39,012 nt of DNA from Scatonaster sp045598705 (lineage in GTDB: Bacteria; Bacillota; Clostridia; Saccharofermentanales; Saccharofermentanaceae). Positions 15,967 to 25,000 of this stretch are shown here, in pieces. Position 1 is the stretch's first letter. The number at the start of each line of letters is the position of its first letter. The notes beneath the pieces were generated by a model, which had not been told where the DNA came from, ran no database searches, and saw only the letters and a list, made by a program, of their open reading frames with translations. Location of the stretch: the NCBI GenBank assembly GCA_045598705.1, contig JAZLMM010000020.1:1-39012 (forward strand). The letters are read 5' to 3'. Made by a program: the position numbers and the translations under genes.

Positions 15967-17430
15967 ATGAATTACCCCATGATCTTCTACATTCTTGGTC
16001 AAGTGTTCCGCATTGAAGGTGCGCTGATGCTTCTTCCTGCCTTGGTCGGTCTGATTTATCAAGAGAAGTATGGTTTGGTTTTTCTGGTTCTGGGCGCATG
16101 CCTCTTCGCTGTTGGTTTCCTACTCTCATTTAAGAAACCAAAGAATAGTACAATCTACCTCAAGGAAGGTTGTGTAATTACGGCCCTATCTTGGATTCTC
16201 ATGAGTTTCTTCGGATGTCTCCCCTTTGTGTATACGGGTGAGATTCCAAAGCTCGTAGATGCATTCTTCGAGACCGTATCCGGCTTTACCACTACCGGTG
16301 CAAGTATCATGCCAGATGTAGAGATTCTATGTCACGCATCTCAATTCTGGCGTTGCTTCACTCACTGGATCGGCGGCATGGGTGTATTGGTGTTCCTTAT
16401 GGCCATCATCCCCATGAACGGTGGCTCCAACATTAATCTCATGCGTGCCGAGAGCCCTGGACCCTCTGTGGGAAAACTTGTTCCGAAGATGCGTCAGACT
16501 GCCGCACTTCTGTATCTCATTTACTTCGCTATGACTGCACTGGAGACACTGTTCTTAGTCATCGGTCATATGCCTCTTTTTGACAGTCTATGTACTGCTT
16601 TCGGTACAGCCGGCACTGGTGGATTCGGTATCTATCGAGATAGTTTCGGAAGTCAAACACCATATATCCAATGGGTCGTAACCATCTTCATGATTCTCTT
16701 CGGCGTAAACTTCAACTTCTATTTCTATATGCTCTACCGCTACTTCAAGAAAGCTTTCAAGATGGGGGAAGTACGTGCCTATCTTGGTGTAATCGTCGCA
16801 AGTATCGCCTTGATTGTAGTGAACACCTATCACATGTTCGAGAATGTCGGCACGACCATCCGCCACGCCGCCTTCCAAGTCGGTTCCATCATTACCACAA
16901 CCGGATTCGCATCGACGGATTTCGACCTATGGCCGGAGACCAGTAAAGTAATCCTGATTCTCCTTATGTTCATCGGTGCCTGTGCAGGTAGCACTGGTGG
17001 TGGAATCAAGGTTTCCCGTTTCATTATTCTGATCAAGTCTATCGGCAAAGAACTGCGTTCCTATGTTCATCCGAAATCCGTATCGAAGATCTCCCTGGAT
17101 GGAAGTCCTGTCGAACATGAAGTGGTACGTTCGGTCAATGTGTATTTCATCACATTTGCACTCTGCTTTGCCGCTTCACTCTTCATTGTCTCCTTCGACA
17201 ATAAAGGGTTGGTATCATCTTTTACCGCCATTGCCGCAACCATTAACAATATCGGACCTGGACTAGAGTGCGTCGGTCCAACACAGAACTATGCCAGTTT
17301 CTCTTCCTTGTCGAAACTCGTCATGATCTTCGATATGCTGGCCGGACGCCTGGAATTGTTCCCGATGTTGATGCTCTTTAACCCGAAACTCTATATGACG
17401 AAGCCTCTTTTCTCCAAGAAAGCACGTTAA
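15967..17430 (+). CDS. trkH: Trk-type potassium uptake membrane protein TrkH
   Basis: A 487-residue integral membrane K+ transporter. The selectivity-filter segments of the four pore repeats are visible: FTTTGAS, GTAGTGGFG, ITTTGFAS and TINNIGPGLE, each with the key glycine. HWIGGMGVLVF and GGGIKVSRF are also conserved in the family. AGGAG from the end of trkA serves as the ribosome-binding site. With TrkA it forms a complete uptake system, driven by the ion gradient that Rnf could help to build. Confidence 0.95.
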   Translation: MNYPMIFYILGQVFRIEGALMLLPALVGLIYQEKYGLVFLVLGACLFAVGFLLSFKKPKNSTIYLKEGCVITALSWILMSFFGCLPFVYTGEIPKLVDAFFETVSGFTTTGASIMPDVEILCHASQFWRCFTHWIGGMGVLVFLMAIIPMNGGSNINLMRAESPGPSVGKLVPKMRQTAALLYLIYFAMTALETLFLVIGHMPLFDSLCTAFGTAGTGGFGIYRDSFGSQTPYIQWVVTIFMILFGVNFNFYFYMLYRYFKKAFKMGEVRAYLGVIVASIALIVVNTYHMFENVGTTIRHAAFQVGSIITTTGFASTDFDLWPETSKVILILLMFIGACAGSTGGGIKVSRFIILIKSIGKELRSYVHPKSVSKISLDGSPVEHEVVRSVNVYFITFALCFAASLFIVSFDNKGLVSSFTAIAATINNIGPGLECVGPTQNYASFSSLSKLVMIFDMLAGRLELFPMLMLFNPKLYMTKPLFSKKAR

Positions 17431-17456
17431 TTGATGTAATTCCAGACATTTTGTGG

Positions 17457-17462
17457 TATGCT
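17457..17462 (+). promoter_or_regulatory. Possible extended -10 box upstream of the ACG-start gene
   Basis: TGGTATGCT (17454-17462) fits an extended -10 element. No clear -35 box accompanies it. It lies 52 bases before the proposed start codon, just after trkH. Confidence 0.35.
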
Positions 17463-17514
17463 CAAAGAAGATCGAATTTCGATTGTCTACAGACAAAGTG
17501 AATAGGAGGTCATC

Positions 17515-17976
17515 ACGGGTTTCTTAGATCGATTAGTTGGTAAAGCAGCCGCAAACGTACTCAAAGATGCGTTCAACCCGCAGAATTACACCTCTGCCAC
17601 CCCAGCATCACAGCCTCAGGTACAACCTCAACAGGTTCCTGTTTCTGCGGCCCCTCAGGTATCTGAACTGAACGTTTTCCAGAAAATTGATCAAGTCTTG
17701 GCAAGTGATTTTGCCGGATATCAGGTAGCGAAAGCTGTCTCTCCTCGTACGATGGGTGATAGTGGTGCTAATACCATGGCCTATTCTTATGTGATTTCGA
17801 TCAATGGTCAGGTCAAACTCCTGATTATGATTTGTGACAAGAATACATGCTCGAAGCGCGGCTATCGTTTCTCCAAGGAATTCGCCGCTTCCCGTGGATA
17901 CACCTTGATCAACTTCCTGCTGAATAGCCCGAACGAGATCAGTTATATTCGTGATCGTCTCCATCAGTATCTCTGA
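17515..17976 (+). CDS. Conserved-looking small protein of unknown function, apparent ACG start
   Basis: A 153-residue protein that I do not recognise. It begins GFLDRLVGKAAANVLKDAF, an amphipathic start common in small cytosolic proteins. A Pro/Gln/Ala-rich linker follows (about 25-50), then a compact domain: VFQKIDQVLASDFAGYQV, YSYVISINGQVKLLIMICDK, RFSKEFAASRGYTLINFLLN and a C-terminal helix. The start is the odd point. A perfect AGGAGG is followed, five bases later, by ACG and then GGT TTC. There is no in-frame ATG, GTG or TTG until TTG 17698, deep inside the domain, and an in-frame TAG lies just upstream. So either ACG is the start codon, or this copy carries an ATG-to-ACG change, or there is a base error. 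It is transcribed away from trkH. Confidence 0.75.
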   Translation, partial: TGFLDRLVGKAAANVLKDAFNPQNYTSATPASQPQVQPQQVPVSAAPQVSELNVFQKIDQVLASDFAGYQVAKAVSPRTMGDSGANTMAYSYVISINGQVKLLIMICDKNTCSKRGYRFSKEFAASRGYTLINFLLNSPNEISYIRDRLHQYL

Positions 17977-18167
17977 TGAGCGATATATCAAGAAGAGAAA
18001 TGCGTTGACGCACCTGCGATGGATCCAGCCCGTGCCAAGAAGAATGTATATCTACACATTCGGTCTTGCAGGTGATCGGCTCGGGTACAGATCTGGTAAC
18101 ACAAGCAATGCTTGTTTCAAAGCTGTTTCTCTTCTTTTATTTTTCACAAAATGGAGGCCCCTGTCAG

Positions 18168-18350
18168 ATGACCGGCATATTGGAACTTCTGCGTCAACCA
18201 GAAACTTGGCAGGAATTCCTTGATGATAAGCTAGCAAACCATTATCTCGGGAAGAAAGAACGAGAGATGTTAACGTCGTATGTAAAGGAGCAACGCTATC
18301 TTCCCATAGCACAGGAACTTGCAAAAAGGAAATTACAAGATTACTTATGA
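18168..18350 (+). CDS. Small hypothetical protein, possibly frameshifted
   Basis: A 60-residue hydrophilic, mostly helical protein beginning MTGILELLRQPETWQEFLDD and including KKEREMLTSYVKEQRYLPIAQELAK. The start is ATG 18168, with GGAGG ten bases upstream; the longer frame from TTG 18066 has no ribosome-binding site. The frame ends soon after a run of five A (18322-18326). If one A is skipped, the frame stays open to 18477 and reads GNYKITYDQIKSLGFRSLRH onward, which looks like protein. So this may be the front half of a roughly 100-residue gene broken by one base. The 191 bases upstream (17977-18167) hold no gene I can support. Confidence 0.5.
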   Translation: MTGILELLRQPETWQEFLDDKLANHYLGKKEREMLTSYVKEQRYLPIAQELAKRKLQDYL

Positions 18351-18429
18351 TCAGATAAAATCACTTGGCTTTCGGAGTCTGCGTCATGAGTACTATCTTT
18401 CTCGTTCCAAGGATAGTTGGGGATCGGAA

Positions 18430-19623
18430 CTAAGAGAAGATTCTTCGGACGGCAACAATTCGATTGACCAAATCTGAGCTCGCATCAAACTTCTGAAGAT
18501 CGATGTATGTACCTCTCGCAGAACGCATAAGCAACACGCCAGTATCCGTACAGATCGCCATCTCATATGGTTCCTTGCTTTCTGGATGATATGGGTCAGA
18601 TAGGAATACCAGATCGCCTGGCTGGATACTGTCTACCAGAAGATCGTGTGTCACCGCATCGTATTTCAGTTCCACTTCTGTTCCGCATAGCATCTGATCC
18701 TGGATCTTTCGTGGAATATCGATACCATTTACCGCTGCGGCCACATACGCAACCCCTTCAATGGAGATTCCTCTGCGGGTCAATCCACCTTCCAGATAGG
18801 TAACTTGAACCATCGTACGCGCAGAACTGACAAAATATCGTACACCAACTTCTTCGGCATGCTCATTGACATCCAGTTCAATCAGACCACTACTACTGAT
18901 CCAACCTACTTCACCATTGGGCAACTGGCACTGATATACACCATCACGCTTCACATCAGCATATAGCACTGTATTCATCGGCACTTCACAAATCAAGGTA
19001 CCGTTGCTGGCATGGGACATGGCGCGTTTCGAAATATCTGCAACCACCACTTTATAGAGGTGCAGATCTGGTTCGCACGAGGACATATCTGCATTCAAAT
19101 CTTCTTCCTTAATATATCCTTCAATCTCATCCATCGTGCGAATCTTGACATACCCATTCTTACAATCCTCCTTGAGAAGTTGCACGGGTTCATTCATGAG
19201 CAGCTGCGTGATCCGCTTGCTGGTGATATCGTCTTGTTCCATCACACTTGCGGCACGCACTTGTACGACACGGTACGTGTCGTCATAGATCAGCTGAGGG
19301 TTCTTCTCGACAAAAAGTGCGATATCAGTATTCTTAAAAAACGATGGTAGCACACGCGGAAGAACTAGAAAGACGAATAACATAATCAGGACGAAAGCGC
19401 TTCCTGCTATGACCATACGTGGCCAACGCTTGGACTGGGCTTCTCCTACAGATGAATCGGACTTATTCAGTGACCATACGTCGACGAGGTCTTCTGCCTT
19501 GCCATAGTCACCAGAGGGCTCGATAAATCGTCCGCTGTCGATTTTCTCCTCTTTCGGCTTGCTACGGAACGTCTTTGTCAGTTTGATTTTTATCTGTCGC
19601 CACCAGCGTGATTCTTGCTTCAT
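18430..19623 (-). CDS. Membrane protein with SH3b domains and an inactive NlpC/P60-like domain
   Basis: A 397-residue protein. Residues 1-69 are cytoplasmic and basic to acidic, 70-89 form one membrane helix, and the rest is outside. Two SH3b-like segments are seen (about 112-176, ending GYVKIRTMDEIEGYI, and about 190-250, ending GEVGWISSSGLIEL). The C-terminal 260-397 has the outline of NlpC/P60 endopeptidases: YLEGGLTRRGISIEG, NGIDIPR, then IQPGDLVFLSD. Where active enzymes have GFDCSG there is GISIEG, so the catalytic Cys is I288, and the His that normally precedes the GI-Y strand is about E354. It is most likely a wall-binding pseudoenzyme. Its ATG overlaps the helicase-loader stop by 4 bases, so it is co-translated with replication genes. 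Confidence 0.8.
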   Translation of the reverse strand: MKQESRWWRQIKIKLTKTFRSKPKEEKIDSGRFIEPSGDYGKAEDLVDVWSLNKSDSSVGEAQSKRWPRMVIAGSAFVLIMLFVFLVLPRVLPSFFKNTDIALFVEKNPQLIYDDTYRVVQVRAASVMEQDDITSKRITQLLMNEPVQLLKEDCKNGYVKIRTMDEIEGYIKEEDLNADMSSCEPDLHLYKVVVADISKRAMSHASNGTLICEVPMNTVLYADVKRDGVYQCQLPNGEVGWISSSGLIELDVNEHAEEVGVRYFVSSARTMVQVTYLEGGLTRRGISIEGVAYVAAAVNGIDIPRKIQDQMLCGTEVELKYDAVTHDLLVDSIQPGDLVFLSDPYHPESKEPYEMAICTDTGVLLMRSARGTYIDLQKFDASSDLVNRIVAVRRIFS

Positions 19624-20588
19624 TCCTTCTCCTTCTTATTGGAAGAAGAGAAACAGAAACGGCGGAAATCGTGGTCGAGTCTTTCGAAGATCCTACCACC
19701 ATATCTTTCTCTTATTGAATCCATATCATAATTGGTCGTGATAATTGTTGTCTTGCCTGCAAGTATTCGTTCATCCAGAATATAGATTAAATCAGACTGG
19801 GTATTGGGAGATTTCGGTTCAACACCTAAATCATCTAATACAAGCAAATCTGCTTCAATTAGATAGGCCTTCCTTGCTTCAATTTCCTGTTCTTTCCGGG
19901 AGGGCGTATAGTAGGAGCCGATGATCCTACGATGTTCTTGCATAAGTTCCGCACAGTCGGTCTGTCGAATGACGAGAGAAGCTCGTCCATGCATCGCATA
20001 TTCTCTAGCGATAGAAACAGCCAGAAATGTCTTGCCCCTTCCGGATGCACCATAGAATACCATATTCGGCACTCGACACGATGAAGCAAGTTTGGCAATC
20101 TTCTCGTACTTATCTTTCAGAGATGGTGAATCCGCAAAATACTCGGGGGTTCCCTTTTCGAAAGAATGATTGGTATACTTCTCCACCCCTGATCTAGCGA
20201 CCATAACCGGCGCAAGAAGTGCTCGAGTACAATCGCAGAAATCTTTCTTTAATTGTCCATTTTGTCCTTTCCTGATGATATATCCTGTATCGTTACATTG
20301 GGGACAGGTTGGCGCAGGTTGAAGATCGGTTTCACTCAATCCGCACTCTTCTAGGACATGCAGTCGCTGGATCTCCAGTTTCTGTAATTTGGGGAGAAGT
20401 TCCTGATCCATCTCACCATTCAGAGACAGAAGGAGGGACTGAGCTGTCGTTTCTGCAATCTCATTTTCAATCTCTTGAAGTTGTGGGAAGCGTTGCATCA
20501 AGTACTGTGCTTTCTCTTGCTGGATCACTTCGCTACGGATGCGTCGATTCTCCAGGATTCGTTCAAGATCCTCGTATACTCTGTCCAT
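19620..20588 (-). CDS. DnaC/DnaI-like helicase loader ATPase
   Basis: A 322-residue AAA+ protein. The N-terminal 90 residues are helical and likely bind the replicative helicase. A zinc-binding cluster follows: CPQC at 95-98 and CDC at 118-120. The ATPase has Walker A GASGRGKT (180-187), Walker B LLVLDDLG (248-255), and the sensor-1 stretch TTIITTNYD. An arginine-rich RYGGRIFERL comes near the end. This is the DnaC/DnaI/IstB group; no transposase is beside it, and a DnaD-like gene precedes it, so helicase loading is the best reading. AGGAG lies six bases before the ATG. Confidence 0.88.
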   Translation of the reverse strand: MDRVYEDLERILENRRIRSEVIQQEKAQYLMQRFPQLQEIENEIAETTAQSLLLSLNGEMDQELLPKLQKLEIQRLHVLEECGLSETDLQPAPTCPQCNDTGYIIRKGQNGQLKKDFCDCTRALLAPVMVARSGVEKYTNHSFEKGTPEYFADSPSLKDKYEKIAKLASSCRVPNMVFYGASGRGKTFLAVSIAREYAMHGRASLVIRQTDCAELMQEHRRIIGSYYTPSRKEQEIEARKAYLIEADLLVLDDLGVEPKSPNTQSDLIYILDERILAGKTTIITTNYDMDSIRERYGGRIFERLDHDFRRFCFSSSNKKEKE

Positions 20589-20598
20589 TTATCTCTCC

Positions 20599-21888
20599 TC
20601 ACTGCTCCTCATTCAGCAGTTGATCCAAGTAGTCACTTGACTCTTGTTCCTTCTGCGCCAGATGTTCTTCCGTATACTCGTTCTCCATATATGGGATCTC
20701 ATCTACACTACTTCCCATACGGGAATCCTTGCGAATCTGGTAAATTTCCTTGTTCTTGCGCTTCTGTTCTGATTCGAACTGTCTTGCTTTGGTAATGGAA
20801 GCAACGCCATTTACTTTCCACAAGTTCAGTCGTTCATCTACATTCGAAAGCGTAATGGTATTCATGTACCCATGAAGCACCTCATATGCATATCCCACGA
20901 TCGGTTCTTCCCAACAATCCTTGTTGGCCCATTTCTCAATCAGTGCCAAGTCCATGCCATCCAGTTTCTTACGAAAAAGTTCTCCACAGAACTTCGTCAT
21001 GGCAGATGTGCGATCGGATGCCTGTTTCACTAACTCATAGGCAGAGGCTTCTTCGACTGAATGGATATTGTGTGCAAACCACTCTTGCATGACAATATCC
21101 ATCTGGGCAAAGGTCACCTTCTCTTTCTCTTTGCGCAGATATGTATAGAGATAAGCCGGCACATCGGGATTCATAAGGTATACCTTCATCCAGCGATTGA
21201 CATAATCGAAATCAATCTGATCGAAGGATTTTCGCGTTTTCTTGCCTAAAGACGCAACGCATTCCTTGACTTTGCGATCTTCTTCTACGATTTTGTTCAG
21301 ATCTTCCTCTGTATGGACACCTCGACTACACCAATCCGCACGAAGTTCCTCCGCAGGTTTCGTACTACGTACCAATAATTTCTTTCGCTCATGCAGTGCG
21401 TCAAAAAGTGCGTAAATCACTTCTGGCTTCAACTTATATACATTGGAACACTCGTCAATAAATCGGTGCCATGAGTAATTCATCTTCCCCATAAAGAATC
21501 TATCGTCTATACTTCTTGTCAGACGTTGCAAAGAAGGCTCAACATGTTGTGGCGGTGTCATTAATCCCTCATTTGCCTTAGACTCAATATATCTATCTAC
21601 TTCCTTGGCTTTGATATCAGCTAGTGTAATCGTTCCATCTTCTGCCCGCTCAACCAACCCAGAAGACGCTAGAACAAAGACTTGTTCTTCGGTCTCCGCC
21701 TGTGTCCAGCCAATCGTTCTGGCCAATTTCTCCACATTCAACTTAGATTGGGAACTATTCTGCTTCATCAGAAGAAGCAGGTAAAGCTGGATAGACGTCC
21801 CGCTCAGTGACGACATATACTGCGTAATAAACAAATCCGGTACCAAGGTATCGGAAAGCAGAAGTTTGTTCTTCTCATCTGTCGTCAT
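20599..21888 (-). CDS. DnaD/DnaB-like replication initiation protein
   Basis: A 429-residue protein. Residues about 10-95 look like a winged helix (SIQLYLLLLMKQNSSQSKL, VEKLARTIGWTQAETEEQVF). Later segments resemble DnaD C-terminal (DDBH2) domains, with two candidate copies, around 215-265 (FDYVNRWMKVYLMNP) and 310-370 (ALIEKWANKDCWEEPIVGYAYEVL), each with the helix-plus-tryptophan pattern. In Firmicutes these proteins remodel the origin and recruit the helicase loader, which is the next gene ten bases downstream. The longest frame uses TTG 21900, but ATG 21888 has GGAGG five bases upstream and is preferred. Confidence 0.83.
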   Translation of the reverse strand: MTTDEKNKLLLSDTLVPDLFITQYMSSLSGTSIQLYLLLLMKQNSSQSKLNVEKLARTIGWTQAETEEQVFVLASSGLVERAEDGTITLADIKAKEVDRYIESKANEGLMTPPQHVEPSLQRLTRSIDDRFFMGKMNYSWHRFIDECSNVYKLKPEVIYALFDALHERKKLLVRSTKPAEELRADWCSRGVHTEEDLNKIVEEDRKVKECVASLGKKTRKSFDQIDFDYVNRWMKVYLMNPDVPAYLYTYLRKEKEKVTFAQMDIVMQEWFAHNIHSVEEASAYELVKQASDRTSAMTKFCGELFRKKLDGMDLALIEKWANKDCWEEPIVGYAYEVLHGYMNTITLSNVDERLNLWKVNGVASITKARQFESEQKRKNKEIYQIRKDSRMGSSVDEIPYMENEYTEEHLAQKEQESSDYLDQLLNEEQ

Positions 21889-21917
21889 GGGCGCCTCCAA
21901 GGAAAAATCGTGTGTAT

Positions 21918-21946
21918 ATTATAGCACCTTTTCTCCTTCGTATGAA
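21918..21946 (-). promoter_or_regulatory. Promoter of the DnaD-DnaC-SH3b operon
   Basis: On the minus strand TTCATA (21941-21946), a 17-base spacer, then a perfect TATAAT (21918-21923) with TGC before it (extended -10). Confidence 0.85.
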
Positions 21947-21987
21947 CCACTATCGCTCGGCAAAGGGAAGGTGTTTCTGCCCTATAT

Positions 21988-22029
21988 AGAAAAGAGGACT
22001 GTCTCCCGAATTCTCGGGAAACAGTCCTC
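21988..22029 (-). terminator. Rho-independent terminator of the pyruvate:ferredoxin oxidoreductase gene
   Basis: GAGGACTGT pairs with ACAGTCCTC and CCCGA with TCGGG, with a two-base internal loop. On the minus strand it runs into TTTTCT. It lies 38 bases past the stop. Confidence 0.93.
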
Positions 22030-22066
22030 CTGGAACTACTTATTCAAAGTAGACTTGAGATGAATC

Positions 22067-25000
22067 TCAAAGTCCTGCCTTGTTCTTGTAGGACTCGTAA
22101 CGCTCGATCGCATCCTGATGTGTCTTCTCGAACATTGCGTCAACAACGTCAGCCGGATACTTCTTGTAGAGAGAATTGTAACGAACCTCATCCTTCAGGA
22201 ATCCGATAAAGTCGCCTGTTGGCTCCTTAGAATCCAGTGTGAACGGATTCTTGCCCTCATCCTTGAGAGTCGGGTTGAATCTGTAGAGATGCCAGTAACC
22301 GCACTCAACAGCTGCCTTTTCTCTCATCTGAGCACCCTTCAGGCCACCCTTGATACCGTGGTTGATACAAGGAGCGTAGCAGATTACAAGAGACGGACCA
22401 TTGTAAGCCTCAGCCTCAGCGAAAGCCTTGAGAACCTGAGCGGAGTTAGCACCCATTGCAACCTGTGCAACGTATACATAACCATAGCTCATTGCCATCA
22501 TACCGAGATCCTTCTTCTTGATTGCCTTACCGCCAGCAGCGAACTGAGCAATTGCAGATTGTGGTGTAGACTTAGAAGCCTGTCCACCTGTATTAGAGTA
22601 AACCTCTGTATCGAGTACGAGAACGTTAACATCCTCACCAGAAGCGAGAACGTGATCAAGTCCGCCGTAACCAATATCGTAGGACCAACCGTCACCACCA
22701 ATGATCCACTGAGAACGCTTAGCGAAGTAATCTTCGTAGCTCAGTGCATTACCAATGAGGGCTTTCTCTTCACCAGAAGCATTTGCAGCTTTCAGTGCAG
22801 CAGCCATGTTGTCAGAAACTTCACGTGTCTTCTCACCAATCTCGAAGTTCTCGAGCCATGCAGCGATAGCAGCCTTGAGTGCCTCATCAGCAGTCTTCTC
22901 AGAGAGTTCTGTAACGATAGACTTCACGCGGTTGCGGAGCTGCTTCACACCAAGGTACATACCAAGACCATGCTCAGCGTTATCCTCGAAGAGGGAGTTT
23001 GCCCAAGCCGGACCCTGACCCTTGTAGTTTGTTGTGTAAGGCATAGACGGAGCAGAACCACCCCAGATAGAGGAGCATCCTGTTGCGTTGGAGATCTGCA
23101 TACGATCACCGAAGAGCTGTGTCAGGAGCTTAGCATAAGGAGTCTCGCCGCAGCCTGCGCATGCGCCGGAGAACTCGAGGAGCGGCTGCTCCATCTGGCT
23201 ACCCTTAACAGTTGTCTTAGCAAGTGTATTCTCCTTATGAGAGAGAGATACGCAGTATTCCCAGTTGTCAGCTTCAACCATGTTGTCCTTCAGAGGAGCC
23301 ATCTTGATAGCCTGAACCTTCTCAGGACATACTGTTACGCAGACGCCGCAGCTCAAGCAGTCGAGTGCGGAAACCTGCATGCGGAACTTGTACTCGTTTG
23401 CCTTCGGCTTTACATCAGCTACTGGGAATGTAGCCTTCGCTGCTTCTTCTTCGTTCAGAAGGAACGGACGGATTGCAGCATGAGGACATACGAGAGAGCA
23501 CTGATTACACTGGATACACTTTGTAGCATCCCAAACCGGAATATCTGTAGCTGTACCACGCTTCTCGTAAGCAGCTGTGCCCTGCGGGAATGTACCATCT
23601 TCACGGCCCTTGAAAGCAGAAACAGGGAGACTATCACCCTTCTGTGCATTCATCGGCTCAACGATCTCAGAAATGAAAGCAGGAACTTCCTTCTTTGCAA
23701 CTTCTGTATCCGGAGCATCTGCCCAAGAAGCCGGGATTGGATACTCAACAACAGCGTCTACACCAGCTTCGATAGCAGCGTAGTTCATGTTAACGATATC
23801 GTCGCCCTTCTTGCTGTAGGACTTGTATGCAGCCTTCTTCATGTACTCAACAGCCTGATCAACAGGGAGAATACCGGAAAGTTTGAAGAATGCAGACTGG
23901 CAGATTGTATTAATCGGCTTCATACCGATTTCCTTTGCCTTCGCAACAGCGTCGAGGATGTAGAACTTAATGTTGTTCTTCGCCATGTAACGCTTCATCT
24001 CGCCAGGGAGATTGGCATCCACTTCTTCTTTTGTCCACTCTGTGTTTAGAAGGAATGTGCCGTTTGGCTTCAGTGCAGAGAGCATGTCATACTTATAAAC
24101 ATAAGACTGGTTGTGGCAAGCTACGAAGTCAGCCTTATCGATGAGATAAGTAGAACGGATTGGAGTCTTACCGAAACGGAGGTCAGAAATTGTGATACCA
24201 CCAGACTTCTTAGAGTCATAAGAGAAGTAAGCCTGAGCGTACATGTCTGTGTGGTCACCGATGATCTTGATGGAGTTCTTGTTCGCACCAACTGTACCAT
24301 CAGAACCAAGACCCCAGAAACGAGCAGAAATTGTATCAGCAGAAGCAACATCGATGGACTCGTCAACTGTCAGGGACAGGTTGGTTACGTCATCGTTGAT
24401 AGCCAGTGTGAACTGTTTCTTCGGCTCAGCCTTAGCCAATTCCTTGTAGATAGCCAAGATGTGGCTCGGTGTTGTGTCCTTAGAACCAAGACCGAAACGG
24501 CCAGCAATGATCTGCGGAGCGTCTGCCTTACCAGCATATGCAGCGCATACATCAAGGAACAACGGCTCGCCGAAAGAACCAGGCTCCTTCGTACGATCCA
24601 GAACAGCGATCTTCTTAACAGAAGCAGGAATAGCAGCGAGGAACTTCTCTACTGCGAATGGACGATAGAGATGAACCTTCAGAAGACCGACCTTCTCACC
24701 CTTAGCGGTCAGGTAGTCAACAGTCTCTTCGATTGTCTCATCAACAGAACCCATTGCGATGATGATTCTCTCAGCATCTGCAGCACCGTAGAAGTTGAAG
24801 AGCTTGTAGTTGGTACCACGAATCTCATTGATCTTATCCATGTAGTACTCAACGATCTCAGGCAGTGCCAGATAGAACGGGTTAGCAGCCTCACGAGCCT
24901 GGAAGTAGATATCCGGGTTCTGAGCTGTACCACGCAGTGTCGGGTGGTTCGGAGAAAGTGCGTTCTTTCTGAACTCAGCCAAAGCCTCGTAATCTACGAG

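Noticed and set aside
17977..18167. Structured RNA or further gene between the two small unknown genes
   Set aside because: Only short open frames and a weak ACAAG/CTTGT stem are seen; nothing matches an RNA family I know.
19620..20588. IstB-type transposition helper ATPase
   Set aside because: The ATPase resembles IstB, but there is no transposase or terminal repeat nearby, it has the DnaC/DnaI zinc cluster, and it lies behind a DnaD-like gene.
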